From Peromyscus leucopus (lineage: Eukaryota > Chordata > Mammalia > Rodentia > Cricetidae), in NCBI RefSeq assembly GCF_004664715.2, contig NC_051086.1, positions 69,116,486-69,180,485 of the forward strand: DNA of 64,000 nt, in the 5' to 3' direction. Positions 1 to 10,537 of this stretch are shown piece by piece. Position 1 is the stretch's first letter; each line of letters opens with the position of its first letter. The notes beneath the pieces are model-generated. The model was not told where the DNA came from. It did not search any database and saw nothing but the letters and a program-made list of their open reading frames with translations. The position numbers and the translations under genes were made by a program.

Positions 1-39
1 GCCTCCCAGTTGCTGGGATTACAGGTGTTGCTGGCTGGG
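1..39 (-). mobile_element. B1 SINE fragment (5' end of element, reversed)
   Basis: The window opens inside a reversed B1: the 'gcctccc..tgctgggatta' block and the terminal 'ggctggg' are the reverse complement of the B1 5' end. The rest of the element lies outside the window. Confidence 0.8.
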
Positions 40-535
40 TTTGTTTAGGGTTTCTTTAGTCACGGTGTTCCCTCCTTCCACCCCAATTCCCCCCCCCTCC
101 TCGGTAGATTTCCACTGCTTTCCTGTTTGTTCCCTTTCCAGGAGAGAGAGGCATTGCAAGCCACATGGTCCCCCAGATTTCCCTCGTGATAGTATCCCAC
201 CACCTGGCTAGTCCCTGCTGCCAGTTAGGTGGTTCCCACATTTGATCATTAACATTTCCAAATCCGAGGATTACCAAATCAGTGTCCACTAGCCTGCCTT
301 TTCACGGCCGCATCAGGCCACTGTGCAACGCCTTTCCTGCTAAGATTAGTTTTCCTTCCAATATGCAGCAGGGTGCAGAGCTTTTTAAAAAATATAAATA
401 CTTAAAACATTATAGAGTTACAGGCATTTTTCATCAAGTTCTGGACAGTTTGCTGTCCAGCCTCGTCACTCTCCAGTGTGCCTTGCAGGGCTGTATCTCC
501 TCATGCCAGGCATTTTTCCTATTTTATTTACCACT
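40..535. other. Unique sequence with one perfect hairpin
   Basis: No repeat family or coding region is recognised. A perfect 8-bp stem with a 4-base loop lies at 441-460. Open frames on both strands here are short and resemble no known protein. Confidence 0.5.
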
Positions 536-645
536 GGCTGCCCTGGAACTTGCTCTGTAGCCCAGATCCTTGAACTCACAGAGATCCGCCTGTCTCTGCC
601 TCCCGAATGATGGGATTAAAGGCGTGTACCACCACCACCTGGCTG
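536..645 (-). mobile_element. B1 SINE, reversed, truncated
   Basis: Reads in order the reversed B1 blocks 'ctctgtagccca', 'gaactcacagagatccgcc', 'tctgcctcccga' and 'gggattaaaggcgtg'. The A-tail half is missing, so the copy is 3'-truncated relative to B1. Confidence 0.9.
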
Positions 646-744
646 GATTTCTCTGTATAAACTTAACATGTGAAGTTAAGTTTCAAGTTTTGGATTGGAG
701 GTACTTTGGGTCATGGTTGAGTATTTTGTTCTTCACTTTTTCTT

Positions 745-832
745 CTTCATTATTTGAGTGGGTGGGTGTTAGAGTCTTTCTATGCTGTTCCTGCATCCTG
801 AGTGTTGGGGTCACAGACATGTACCCAGCTTA
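745..832 (-). mobile_element. Possible worn B1-like SINE remnant
   Basis: Only the end, 'tgagtgttggggtcacagacatg' in spirit, resembles the reversed B1 5' part. The rest is too diverged to align by eye. Confidence 0.35.
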
Positions 833-1975
833 AGTGAAGTGAGTTTTAAGAATGTATTTCATTTAACACAGCATGTCTAAAAGGTTGCCATGTAGAAATT
901 CAATCAATATAAAAGCTATTCATGAGTACGTTGCATTTTTTTAAACGCTTGGTTTTTCCAGCCCCACTATATTTAGACTTACAGTACATTTCCCTCAGCC
1001 TGGTCTGTTTCAAAAGCTTGGTGGCCACTATGTTGATTAGCACAGAGCTAGAGCACACTTAGTAGCCTAGCCAGGTGTTGCTAGTGGCCATAGCATTGAT
1101 TAGCACGGAGCTGGAGCACAGAGCCCACACTCTAGTCTCCTACCTACTTTTCTCACCACAAAGGGAAACATTAGCTTGAACCAGTCCAGCCTTGCTGATA
1201 GCCATTTCCCCTTTTCATTGATGATAAGACCGCCTGGCCTTTCCTCCTCTCCTAGCCATGCCTGCCTTGGGACTTGGGTCTAATGACCTTGGGAGAACAC
1301 AGATCACATGCTAAATATGTTACTTCTTTTCCCTTAGCAAGTGACCTTCTCAATTGCCAGCACTGATTTAATTCCTGTTCCTTCTAAAGTTTACCTTTTA
1401 CACTTGTGTTGGTTTTAGCCAGTGGCTATTGTGTCAAAGGTCATGAACTTGTACACTTCCTTACAGAGATTCTCAGTATGGTGTCCAGGGGCCCAAGATC
1501 TTTCTGTGTCCATTTGTTGGATTCTGCTGCCACTGATCTGTTCATGCAATCAGAAGGTCCTATATTATTTCCAATAACAGCAAATGGGGGCGAGGGGGAT
1601 GGGACAAGAAGAATAGAATGCATCAGTTTCTTTGGCATCTTGATTATCCTCAAGTCCTTCAGTAACTGTCTCCATGGATGCCGCTTTACCAGCTTAGCAT
1701 CTAATTGCAAACAGATTCTTAAGTTGCTTTGGTTGGAGAAGCAGCAGTAAGCTGGGGACAGCTCAGCCTAGGAATTTGGAAGCCTCGGGTGTCCTTGTAG
1801 GTGATCCATGTGTCATCAGCGTCATTTTTCAACCTAAAAGTTTCATTTGGTCTCGTGTGGTGCTGAAGAGGGTATTTATCTTTTTTTTATTTTAAAAGAG
1901 TGTAACCAAGGCAGAGAAGATAAGATTAGTTATTAACAGTAGCTCAAAGGATTTATTATCTTTATTATTTTTTTT
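833..1975. other. Unique sequence with a 63-bp tandem duplication
   Basis: No gene or repeat family is recognised. It contains the imperfect two-copy duplication at 1020-1124. A 114-residue open frame on the plus strand (1406-1750) overlaps one on the minus strand and shows no recognisable domain. Confidence 0.5.
1020..1124. repeat. Imperfect tandem duplication, 2 copies, 63-bp period
   Basis: 'gtggcca' starts at 1021 and again at 1084. Both are followed by 'ttgattagcac', 'gagct' and 'ggagcaca'/'agagcaca'. The first ~42 bases of each unit match with a few substitutions. Confidence 0.8.
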
Positions 1976-2098
1976 AAGACTACACTAGCCTGTGACTTGC
2001 TTTGTAGCTAAGGCTGGCCTTGAACTCACAGAGGTCTGCCCACCTCTACCTCCCCAATTCTGGCTTTAAAGGTGCATGCTACCACACCACACTCATCT
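1976..2098 (-). mobile_element. B1 SINE, reversed, diverged
   Basis: Contains the reversed B1 blocks 'ggctggccttgaactcacag' and 'tctgcccacctctacctcc', ending in a mutated 'gcatgctaccacaccacact'. It directly abuts another B1 at 2105. Confidence 0.8.
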
Positions 2099-2104
2099 AG
2101 TTTC

Positions 2105-2281
2105 CTTTTTTTTTTTTGTTTTTTTTGTTTTTTTGTTTTTTCGAGACAAGGTTTCTCTGTGTAGTTTTGTGCCTTTCCTGGATCTCGCTCTGTAGACCAT
2201 GCTGGCCTTGAACTCACAAAGATCCGCCTGCCTCTGCCTCCCGAGTGCTGGGATTAAAGGCATGTGCCACCACTGCCCGCC
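2105..2281 (-). mobile_element. B1 SINE, reversed, near full length
   Basis: Has a T-rich reversed tail, 'tcgagacaaggtttctctg', the cricetid-like 'gtgcctttcctgga' middle and the ending 'gccaccactgcccgcc'. Flanks share 'tagtttcctt' before and 'tattttcctt' after, a near-perfect target duplication. Confidence 0.92.
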
Positions 2282-2504
2282 ATACTATTTTCCTTATATG
2301 AAGAATTATGCAAAAACAAAACAAAACCAAAAACCAACCACATCTTGATCTTAGCCATCAGATGTGTTAGATTACACATTGGAAACTGAGGTTCACTTTT
2401 TTTCCATCACATGCTAAGATGTTAGATCTTCTGTGTTCAGATATGATGAACAACCCTAACACACTGCTTACCATAGGGTTTCTGTACACAGATTCTCACT
2501 TTCT

Positions 2505-2561
2505 CTTTTTGTTTTATTTTGTTTTGCTTGTTTGGTTGGTTGCTTGGTTTGTTTATTTGGT

Positions 2562-2593
<32 letters not shown>

Positions 2594-2730
2594 GAGACAC
2601 AGTTTCTCTATGTAGCCTTGGCTGTCCTGGAGCTCACATGTAGTCCAGGCTGGCCTTGAACTCATAGAGATCCTACTGCCTCTGCCTCTCAAGTGCTGAG
2701 ATTAAAGACATGCGCCACCACCTCCCAGCC
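2505..2730 (-). mobile_element. B1 SINE, reversed, with long T/G-rich tail and exact target duplication
   Basis: The tail, an impure TTTTG/TTGG tract, spans 2505-2593 and the body 2594-2730. The middle reads 'gccttggctgtcctgga', the house-mouse-like B1 variant and so a different subfamily from 2105. The 15 bases 'agattctcactttct' occur at 2490-2504 and again at 2731-2745. Confidence 0.93.
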
Positions 2731-2933
2731 AGATTCTCACTTTCTTGTTCTGTCAAAATATTCTGTAGAGAATTCGGGAAATAGTAGTTCTTTGTTACCT
2801 GCTTTTCAAGTAACTCTAGCTTGCTCCACTACCAAAAGGAGCAATATTAGAAGAATTTAAACTATGTCAATACTTTGGGGTTTTATTTTCATAATTGGAT
2901 AAGAAATGCTCACACAATTTAAAAAAATATTTT

Positions 2934-3092
2934 GGCCGGGCGGTGGTGGTGGACGCCTTTAATCCCAGCACTTGGGAGGCCGAGGCAGGCGGATCTCTGC
3001 AAATTCCAGGCCAGCCTGGTCTGCAGAGTGAGTTCCAGGACAGGCGCCAAAACTACACAGAGAAACCCTGTCTGGGGGGGGGGGGCGGGGGT
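2934..3092 (+). mobile_element. B1 SINE, forward, with poly-G in place of the A-tail
   Basis: Begins 'ggccgggcggtggtggtgg' and runs to 'gagaaaccctgtct' at about 3073. A tract of G (3074-3092) then stands where an A-rich tail is expected. It lies 200-1000 bases from reversed B1 copies. Confidence 0.92.
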
Positions 3093-3103
3093 GTAATTTA
3101 ACC

Positions 3104-3332
3104 CAGAGCAGGAGAGATGGACCATCAGTTAAAAGCACTCGTTGCTCTTGAAGAGGATTGGGATTTAGTTCCCAGCACTCAGATTGTGGTCCACAACCAT
3201 CTCTGACTCCAGTTCTAGGGGATCTGACTCCTTCAGACCTCCTAGCTACAAGACATGCATGTGATACACATATGTGCATACTGGTAGAACACCAATACAG
3301 GTAACACGAAATACTCACAATAAATTAAAATC
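3104..3332 (+). mobile_element. B2 SINE
   Basis: The tRNA-like head 'ggagagatgg..cagttaaaagcactcgttgctctt' is followed by 'ttcccagcactcag', 'ccacaaccatct', 'ccagttctaggggatctgac' and an A/T-rich tail with 'caataaatta'. This is the expected B2 order, moderately diverged. Confidence 0.9.
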
Positions 3333-3395
3333 CTAATAGTTAAAGAACATCTTTTATCCTTTTGTGCAGAGACCTTTCTCTAGTTCATGCTCGGC

Positions 3396-3507
3396 CTCTC
3401 TCCTCTCCTCTCCTCTCCTCTCCTCTCCTCTCCTCTCCTCTCCTCTCCTCTCCTCTCCTCTCCTCTCCTCTCTTCTCTCCTCTTCTTCCCCTCTCCTCCC
3501 CTCCCTC
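3396..3507. repeat. (TCTCC)n pentanucleotide tract
   Basis: Pure TCTCC units run from about 3399 to 3470, then an impure C/T tract runs to about 3507. One strand is entirely pyrimidine. A frame reading through it gives a Ser/Leu repeat and is not a gene. Confidence 0.97.
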
Positions 3508-4390
3508 TACCAGATTCTGACTCCTGTTTGGAGGACCTGGGCTTTAATTGAATTGTTTTAGGGATGGTAAACCCTTTATTGTTTTGCTTTGAGATCCTCT
3601 TAAGCCCAGTTTTACCGAAGAACTATGGAAACCATTGACATGCTGAAATCTTTAACCAGAAAAACTGCCTGCACAGGAAACATAATTTATCATGTTTTTG
3701 AGGTAGCCTCCTCTCCATATTGGTGAATCATTTTCTTATGCTTCTAAATTCTTCATTTAAGTAGTTCTCACAGTAGAGGAGAGCTGATAACTGTGTCCTT
3801 TTTGACCAGCCCCTGGCTCTGGGAACCATAACCTTTTATTCTAAAAAATTAATGCTGATACTATATTATCCTCACATACACACATATGTAGGAATCACAT
3901 TCTGTTGCTTTTTTTTTTTTTTTTTTTTTGGCCCATTTCACATATCAGAACCAGGTTTATAAAGTTCTTTGAGAACTGCCTCAGTGCCATGCATGTGGCA
4001 AAGCTGTTTCAACCTGGTTCCTCCTTCAGGTCCAGATCTGAAATACAGAACCATGTTAGGCATTTGGGGATCACACCTTCAGGAGAGGAGGGGAGGGGAG
4101 GGGGCCATAATGGCTGTGCGTGGTCTGGTGGCGAGCTGTGCTTTCCATACAGTCCAGAGGCTCTTCATTCTGGATAGAGTGTACTCTGTGGAACTATGGG
4201 GACTGAAGGTAGCGTTTTAGAATTAGATACACTTCAACAAAAGGGTGAATTTCCTAACGACTATTATCTGACAGAGTTGGGGATTATTTTTCTTATAGTT
4301 TTGGCACTTCTGGGCATATTACATTTATTTTTCACAGTCCTTGGTACATACCCTGAACTCTGACAACCCAGGACCAGTGTTCTCTTAAGC
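3508..4390. other. Unique sequence with poly-T
   Basis: A T-run lies at 3909-3929 and a purine-rich GGAGGGGAG stretch near 4081-4104. No gene or repeat family is otherwise recognised. Confidence 0.5.
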
Positions 4391-4394
4391 GGAG

Positions 4395-4594
4395 AAGGCC
4401 TGAGAACTAACTCAGTTTGTAGAGCACTTGCCTAGCAGAGTGAAGCCCTGGGTTCTGTCCCTAACATTGCATAAGCCAGGCCTGGTGGCACATACCCGTA
4501 CCTCCAACACTTGGAAGGTGGGAGCAGGATAGGCAGTTTGGCTACAGAGCAAATTTGAGGCCAACCTAGGGTACATGAGACTTTGTTTTGGTCT
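4395..4594 (+). mobile_element. B4 SINE (ID-like head plus B1-like tail)
   Basis: The head 'ctcagtttgtagagcacttg' with 'gccctgggttctgtccc' is ID/tRNA-like. It is followed by B1-like 'gccaggcctggtggcacat' and 'ggctacagagcaaatttgag'. The fused order is that of B4. Confidence 0.85.
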
Positions 4595-7046
4595 GGGGCA
4601 TAAGAATGATGGACAGTTCCTTCAAGTCCTATTTCAGTGCTCATCTTCCTGCTTTATGCACATTTTAACCCCTGTGGTGCCATCCTTCAGAAATGACTGT
4701 TATTATCACTATTACAGTATCTTCTTTATCATTATTTGAGAATCAGGTATCTGCTTAACATATCACTACAGCAAGGCTTGAGCTAGTGTCATGAGATACA
4801 AAATTACTTCGCTGCCTCGGTTGGGAATTTCATGGAATTTGCTTCAGTTTGACTGTGTTTCCAGATGGAGCCGTGTGCCTCTGTTTCAGGCCTCAGAGAA
4901 GTCATTGCTCTGCAGTGACCTGCAGCCTAGTGACCCTCCTGGGGGGCTGAAGGATGGCTAAGTAGAGGAAGAGTGTGGTAAACTTTGTTACTACTTAAGA
5001 AGGCTCTAAAAATACCTCTTCCCCTACCCCTCCCTATTATCTGGCAGCACTCTTGGGGACAGTGAGGGGCTGGTGAAGATTAGAACTGATGGGCAGCTTC
5101 TGAATACCCAAGTCTCTTTTTGGAAGCCTCACACCTTTGGGCCTCAGGGAAGCGTTTTGACCCCAAGCTTTTACAGGTTTCCTAGTAAAGGCCAACTTTC
5201 CCAGATACTTGGGTGGTTAATGGCTTTTGCAGAAGCGAATTTATCCAGAGCCGGCCATCAGCCCACCTCCTCTTAGCACGCCATCCAGTTCTAAAATGAA
5301 TGTTAGTGTGGCCTTTTGTGCTACATAAATAAATATTCCTGTGATGTTTTTCTATTTAAATGGCATCTTCCCAGTCCCAAAAGAGAGTAAGGAGAGGACC
5401 ATAAGGAGGGACAAACCCACCTGATACAGCTCTGAAGTCTGGAAAGGACTAGAAGACTGGAGAAGGGTTCTAGTAACCCTTCCCCAGTTCACAAGGGACT
5501 CTGGGTAAGCCACAACCTTTGTCCCTTGGGTTTTTGTGCTGCGTAACTTTAAAATGAAAAGATTGGGCGATGCTTCTCATCCTTCCTCTCCCAATAGCAG
5601 AGCCTGTTTGCTGATAAAATTATACTCAGGACCCCTCTATCTAAACAGACAGGGGAGGAGATACCTTGGTTAGTGGAGGATGCTGGGAGAATCCCTCCCA
5701 GGCTCTGCTGCTGCCCCCGGTGCTTCCTTGCTCTGGTTTGGATGAGCTTCCTTCCAGCTGTGGCATTCCAGTATTCCAGCCAATGTGGAGTGAGTCTTAT
5801 TAGCAGCAGGCCTGGATTTTCTTTTTACTTTTCATTCTCTTCCCACATTAGGGAGAGGGAGAAAAAAGGTCTTGAATGGTAGTGTGACTTAGGGTAGTCA
5901 TAACTGTAATTCATTTACACAAAGGACTAGCACAGATCACAGCATGTGGAAGTCATTGGAGTTCCCAGGCTTCTCCGTGAAGAAAAGGAAGTTCCCTGGA
6001 ACTTCCTCAGTGTTGCCCACTGCTCCTCGTTTCTCACTTCCCGCTTGGCTCTCTCCAGTCCAGGCTGAAGCACTGTGAGCACTTTGGAATTTTGACCTAG
6101 AATGGGTCTCCTTGGTTCCCCATGTCCTTCTGTCTGACCGTGAGCAAGGCTGGAGTGCTGATTCCTGTTCGTTCCCTTGGCAAAGACCTTGCTGTATAAG
6201 ACTAAAATCTGGGCCTTGCAGAGGACTTGAGAATGTGACCCACTGCACATCTGCAGCTTCCCTCCCTGAGGAGAGGGCTTTCCTTCTCGGGGTGCCCTGT
6301 GTCTGCAGCTTCCTCCCGTGGAGGAGAGGGCTTTGCTTCTCGGGGTGCCCTGGGGCTGTCACGCAGGAGCTGCTGGAGCAGATCCACACTGCCAGGTCCA
6401 GCCAGCCTTGCACCCTTGCCACAGTTCCCTGGTTTGTGTCATTTTTGTCAACCGTGTACCCATGGCCCACGATTCCTGCTTTGATTGTGAGAGCCACACA
6501 TCTGACTTAGAACTTCGTCCCCACCGAAAAGTAATAGTAAATACTGTGTTTTCTGCCAGCCACACTCTGTCGTGTGCACGTGAGATGGGTTGACTCCCCA
6601 GGCTCTGTGAATGCCCAGGGGAAGGCTGAAGGATAGGTGCAGGGTTTCTACAGTCTTTCTCTGGCATTTCTAGCCAATGGCTTGCACACAGGCAGGCTGG
6701 TCTGATCCCAAATGAGTGTCTTTTGTCTGAAACACACAATTGTGGGAATCTGGCATTTTTGACAAATGAGTTAGCCCCTTGAGTTGCTCGTGCATTGATG
6801 TGATGGTTTGGCAGGTGGAGTTATTCTATTATGTTAAAATTTATTAACAAGGGCTTAATTTCATTCCAAACAGATTGTGTCAAGGCGCCCATGCTCTGTG
6901 GAGTACAGTGAAATATGAGAGTCTTGAGCTTTCAGTGGATGTTGAGTGCGAGACCCTGGCTCGGCCTACCTCGCTCTAAGCAGTCACAGCCACGGAACTT
7001 TCTTGACCTTTTCACCCTTCAACTTTGTTTGAACTTGGAAGACTTT
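4595..7046. other. 2.4 kb of mostly unique sequence
   Basis: Free of recognisable SINEs. It contains the 52-bp tandem duplication at 6250-6352. Between about 5930 and 6740 several frames stay open on both strands (the longest is 186 residues, minus, 5937-6497), but they contradict one another and resemble no protein family, so I do not call a gene. Confidence 0.5.
6250..6352. repeat. Tandem duplication, 2 copies, 52-bp period
   Basis: 'tctgcagcttcc' at 6250 and again at 6302 are both followed by 'gaggagagggcttt' and 'cttctcggggtgccctg'. The copies differ by only a few bases and one short indel. Confidence 0.92.
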
Positions 7047-7052
7047 TGAAGA

Positions 7053-7088
<36 letters not shown>

Positions 7089-7165
7089 GGGTAGAAGGAG
7101 GGAGGGAGAGGAAGGATAGAAGGAGGTAGGGGAGGTTGGTTGGTAGGTTGGGGGAGGCTGTGGAG
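7047..7165. repeat. (GA)n microsatellite with G-rich flank
   Basis: About 18 GA units end near 7085. They are followed by a purine-only stretch with GGAGG and by 'ggttggttgg' around 7135-7145. Confidence 0.95.
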
Positions 7166-7379
7166 GAGATATGCAGACTGTGTGTGTGGGGGGGTGCTGA
7201 TTATATGTTAGCTAACAGTAATACCAGGAAAATAATCCTCCTCTGTGTATGAGTTTCTGCTACTGGGAGCCTGGGGTAATCAGCTCACATGACATACTCA
7301 GAGGCTAATGCTAGCCTGTTCTGTTTGTGAGCATATTCAAACAAAGGCTGATTATCCAAACAAGAATTTGGACTGCAGC

Positions 7380-7600
7380 AGTTGGACCCGTTAAATTATA
7401 GTTAGTAAAACTTGGCGCCTTGTAAGCTTGGAATGTCCCAATTGCAGCTGGACCTTTATTTGTCAGGCAGCCTCACTAAACAATAAAACCAGAGATTTTT
7501 ATCTCCCCACGACTCCATTTAACTCCTTGGGTTCAAAGAACAGTGTGCCAACTATCCTAGTTTGGACTTGTGGCCACTTCTGCATCGAGCGGTGTCTGCG
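7380..7600. promoter_or_regulatory. Candidate conserved non-coding element (unproven)
   Basis: Repeat-free block with 'aaattatagttagtaaa', a TEAD-like GGAATG (7430-7435), an E-box CAGCTG (7445-7450) and 'aaacaataaaacc'. Motif matching this short is weak evidence. The call rests on repeat-free context and motif density only. Confidence 0.25.
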
Positions 7601-7984
7601 GTCATGAGCCATCCGCATTGGCTGCTGGTCTCTGAGAAGGTGGGGCACGGCTGGGTTGAGAGCAGGTCGCTCTCTTTCTTAGCTGTCTATTGGACGAGAA
7701 TGATAGTTACCCATTTATTCCCTTAGCTACTCCTATTCAGTGCTAAGATCAAGAAAGCCCCAGCTGGATGCTCCGTTTTCTTTACTGAAGTCAGAAGAGA
7801 GCACTGGATTCTCTTGACCTAAACTACAGGGAGCGCTGGGCATTGACCTAGGACCTCTTTAAAAGCCAGAGGTGATATTATCTGTTGACTAAACTTTATA
7901 GATGCCATCGTTTTTTTACTGCTCTGTTGTTTGTTTTTTTTTTTTAATGGTCACCATCAATGACATAAAGAAGCTTTAAAAAAA

Positions 7985-8138
7985 ACTGGGCAATAGTGGC
8001 AGTGGCGCCCATCTTTAATCTTATCCCTTGGGAGGCTGAGGCATGCAGATATCTGCGTTCGAAGCCAGCCTAGTATGCATAGCAAGTTTGAGGCCATTGA
8101 GAGTGATATAGTGTGACCTTGCCTTTAAAAAAAAATGC
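7985..8138 (+). mobile_element. Diverged B1/B4-type SINE
   Basis: Shows 'aatagtggcagtggcgcccatctttaatc' in mutated B1 form, 'ttgggaggctgaggca' and an A-rich tail. The right part 'gcatagcaagtttgaggcca' resembles the B4 right half. Confidence 0.7.
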
Positions 8139-8406
8139 TTAAAAATAACGAGTCATTTAGTGGTTGGGTGATGGAGATAAGCACTTGGAGTGCTTTAGAC
8201 CCTCAAAGGTGGGACCAGAGGTGATTTTATGCAGAGAGCAAATAAGGGCCAAGGAACCGAGGCAGGAAATACAACCAATGGTGTGCGCAAGCAGTGAGCA
8301 AGGACTGAAAAGTGGGAGTGTAGGTTGTCAGGCGTGAGAGAGCCACCCTTGCTGCAGGGGGAAGCTACCGCAGGAGCAAGCTACCATGGAAAGCTGTCTT
8401 TAATAA

Positions 8407-8570
8407 GTTAACATATTGAAAATGTGCCATGTGCCAGGACATTAAATTCTCCAAATAATTCTCTAAGAGACTCAGAGAAACTTAGTCCCTTTCCCAAGTC
8501 TTCATAGCCCAGGAGTGGTATTTTAAACCTAGATTAACTTCAGGCCCCAACTTTGCAGCACAAGTTTCTA
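8407..8570 (+). mobile_element. MIR SINE (ancient, tRNA-derived)
   Basis: Has 'atgtgccatgtgccaggac', 'ctctaagagactcagagaaact', 'ccctttcccaagtcttcatagcc' and a 'tggtattttaaacc' block in the MIR order. The divergence fits a pre-rodent age. Confidence 0.75.
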
Positions 8571-10290
8571 CCCCTTTAATCCCGATAACTCTTTGATCCT
8601 AGTGCAGAATGGACTAGGTGTGCATTCGTGCAGAGGCAGGAGGCCTCCGTGTAGAATGGCTCGCCACTGTTCCTGAGGTGACGGTGACAGAATTCCCGGA
8701 TGTGGATGATTTCCACACTGCAGGAGAATGGGCCCAATGATTGCCACCCTGCGTGGGGGGGGGGGCAGCGAGGTTCTAAAAAGGTGCTTCTTTCTGACTG
8801 TCGCAGGAAGGCAGCCTATTAGAGTTACTTTGCACAGAGACCACAGCGGTAGGAGCTGACTTACGGGGCATCAGCCTTGATGGCATTACCTTTTCTAGGA
8901 AATATAGCTGATGCCCTTAGTACATGGCTCTCTGCTTGCTTCCCAGTTGCCATGGCACCATATTCTTGTCCTCTGCTGACCTTGCCACTGTCTTGTTTTC
9001 TTTCCTGTCCTCTTTGATATACTCTGTTATTGTAAGCCAGGCTGTGGCTTCTGGGAGGGGTGATTGGCAGGGTCAGTGAGACTTAAGCACTGAAACGGGT
9101 ATCCCAGAGGTGAAAGCCAGATTTCCTCTCAGGACCCTGAGGCCAACCTCCTGTGATGGCTTGATGGGCTAAAAATAGCAAAAATCAAAATGGATATTGC
9201 AGAGAGTCCAGACAGTCAAATAAATCCAAATGCTTGGAAACCAAAGGTTTTACCTTTTTATCACTAGATATTGCTCACAATTGAAGCATTCTAGTATACC
9301 TCTAAGCCAGTTTCTCCTCTGAGCAATAGATGGGTTAGGGTACAGTTCTTCCAAGCTGATGTAGTCCCCTCAGTTTTGAAATGGGAAAGAGCAAGCCATC
9401 ACAGAATTGACAGACATGGTTAATCAGCACCACTATCGTAGTTTTGCTTAGTTTAGGACCGTCCCTGTGTGTGGAATTGGGAGCACAGACCTGAGGTTCA
9501 GTGGTGGTCCCATCAAAAGTACTCCTTTACCCTAGAGGAAAGCTTGGATATGAACGGACCATAGCTCCACAGATATCTGGGTTTGGGGTTTTGTTTTACT
9601 CAGTCCGAAAAGCTCTGGGATCCTTGGAAAAGCTATTAAAATTGCAGGGAGCAGCTTTCCGTGTCCTGCATTGCTGGTGGAATGTGGTGGTCTAAGGATG
9701 AGTTACTTTCCTTGCCTGATGTTGTTAACCGTCTCCGTGTTATCAGTGGCTCGAAGATTAACACAGTGGACTGGGCGATCGTGTTTCAGCGCGTCACTCA
9801 GGAGTAGCAGAGGCTAACATGCAACTGTTAAGATCTAGATCATGCTAAAAGTATTAAACTTGCCTTTCGGAGATTAGCTTTTTCCTACTTAAAATTAAGA
9901 ACTCAAAGATTTTAATCAAGATAATCCTCAAATGTCTTAAGGTGCAACTTACTCTAGGGGGTGATAGACTTGGAATATAAAGACCAAAGGAGAAATTGTG
10001 GGTTAATGTTTACTCTTTTATTACTATTTTAATCAAATGGCTTTACAACTTGACCTTTTAAATGTGAATATGTTTCTTTAAGAGAACACTCAGGTGTGGG
10101 ACCCCATCACTGTTGGGTTGAAAGTTCACAGCCCTCAAAGCCTTTCCCTTGTACCTTAAATATGAGTGGAAAATATGTTTCTCTTGGGGTTCAGTGTGAA
10201 GATCACATTCCCCTGATATTTTGGGGTAGGTAACACCTTCTGGGTATCTGGGGCCTCTGACCATCCCACCAAAACCATTCACTCAGTGGG
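8571..10290. other. Unique sequence
   Basis: A G-run lies at about 8755-8766. No recognisable gene, SINE or LTR. Open frames are short and unremarkable. Confidence 0.5.
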
Positions 10291-10294
10291 AGCC

Positions 10295-10332
10295 ACACAT
10301 ACACCCCCCCCACCCACCCACACACACACACC
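10295..10332. repeat. C-rich / (CA)n microsatellite
   Basis: An 'acaccccccccacccaccca' stretch runs into five or six pure CA units. Confidence 0.9.
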
Positions 10333-10537
10333 GTAGACACTTTTGTACGTGGTTTCTTATTTTGCAGTAATCCTGCAAGGTAAAATAATGGTTTTATTTC
10401 ATGGATAAGAAGGATGAACCTATAGAGGATACATGGTAGGGACAAACTTTGGCTGGGTTCTAGAACCTCAAGTCCACAGCTTTCCGCCACACCGTGGCTG
10501 TGAAGGAACACATTTGTGCTGCTGTTCAGTCAAGCTT

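Noticed and set aside
2919..3318. Minus-strand frames over 2919-3318
   Set aside because: Read through a forward B1 and a B2; the peptide is the usual antisense B1 product, not a gene.
3364..3561. Ser/Leu repeat protein
   Set aside because: Translation of the (TCTCC)n tract.
5937..6497. 186-residue minus-strand open frame
   Set aside because: Competes with several plus-strand frames over the same bases and spans a 52-bp tandem duplication that shifts frame. No recognisable motif.
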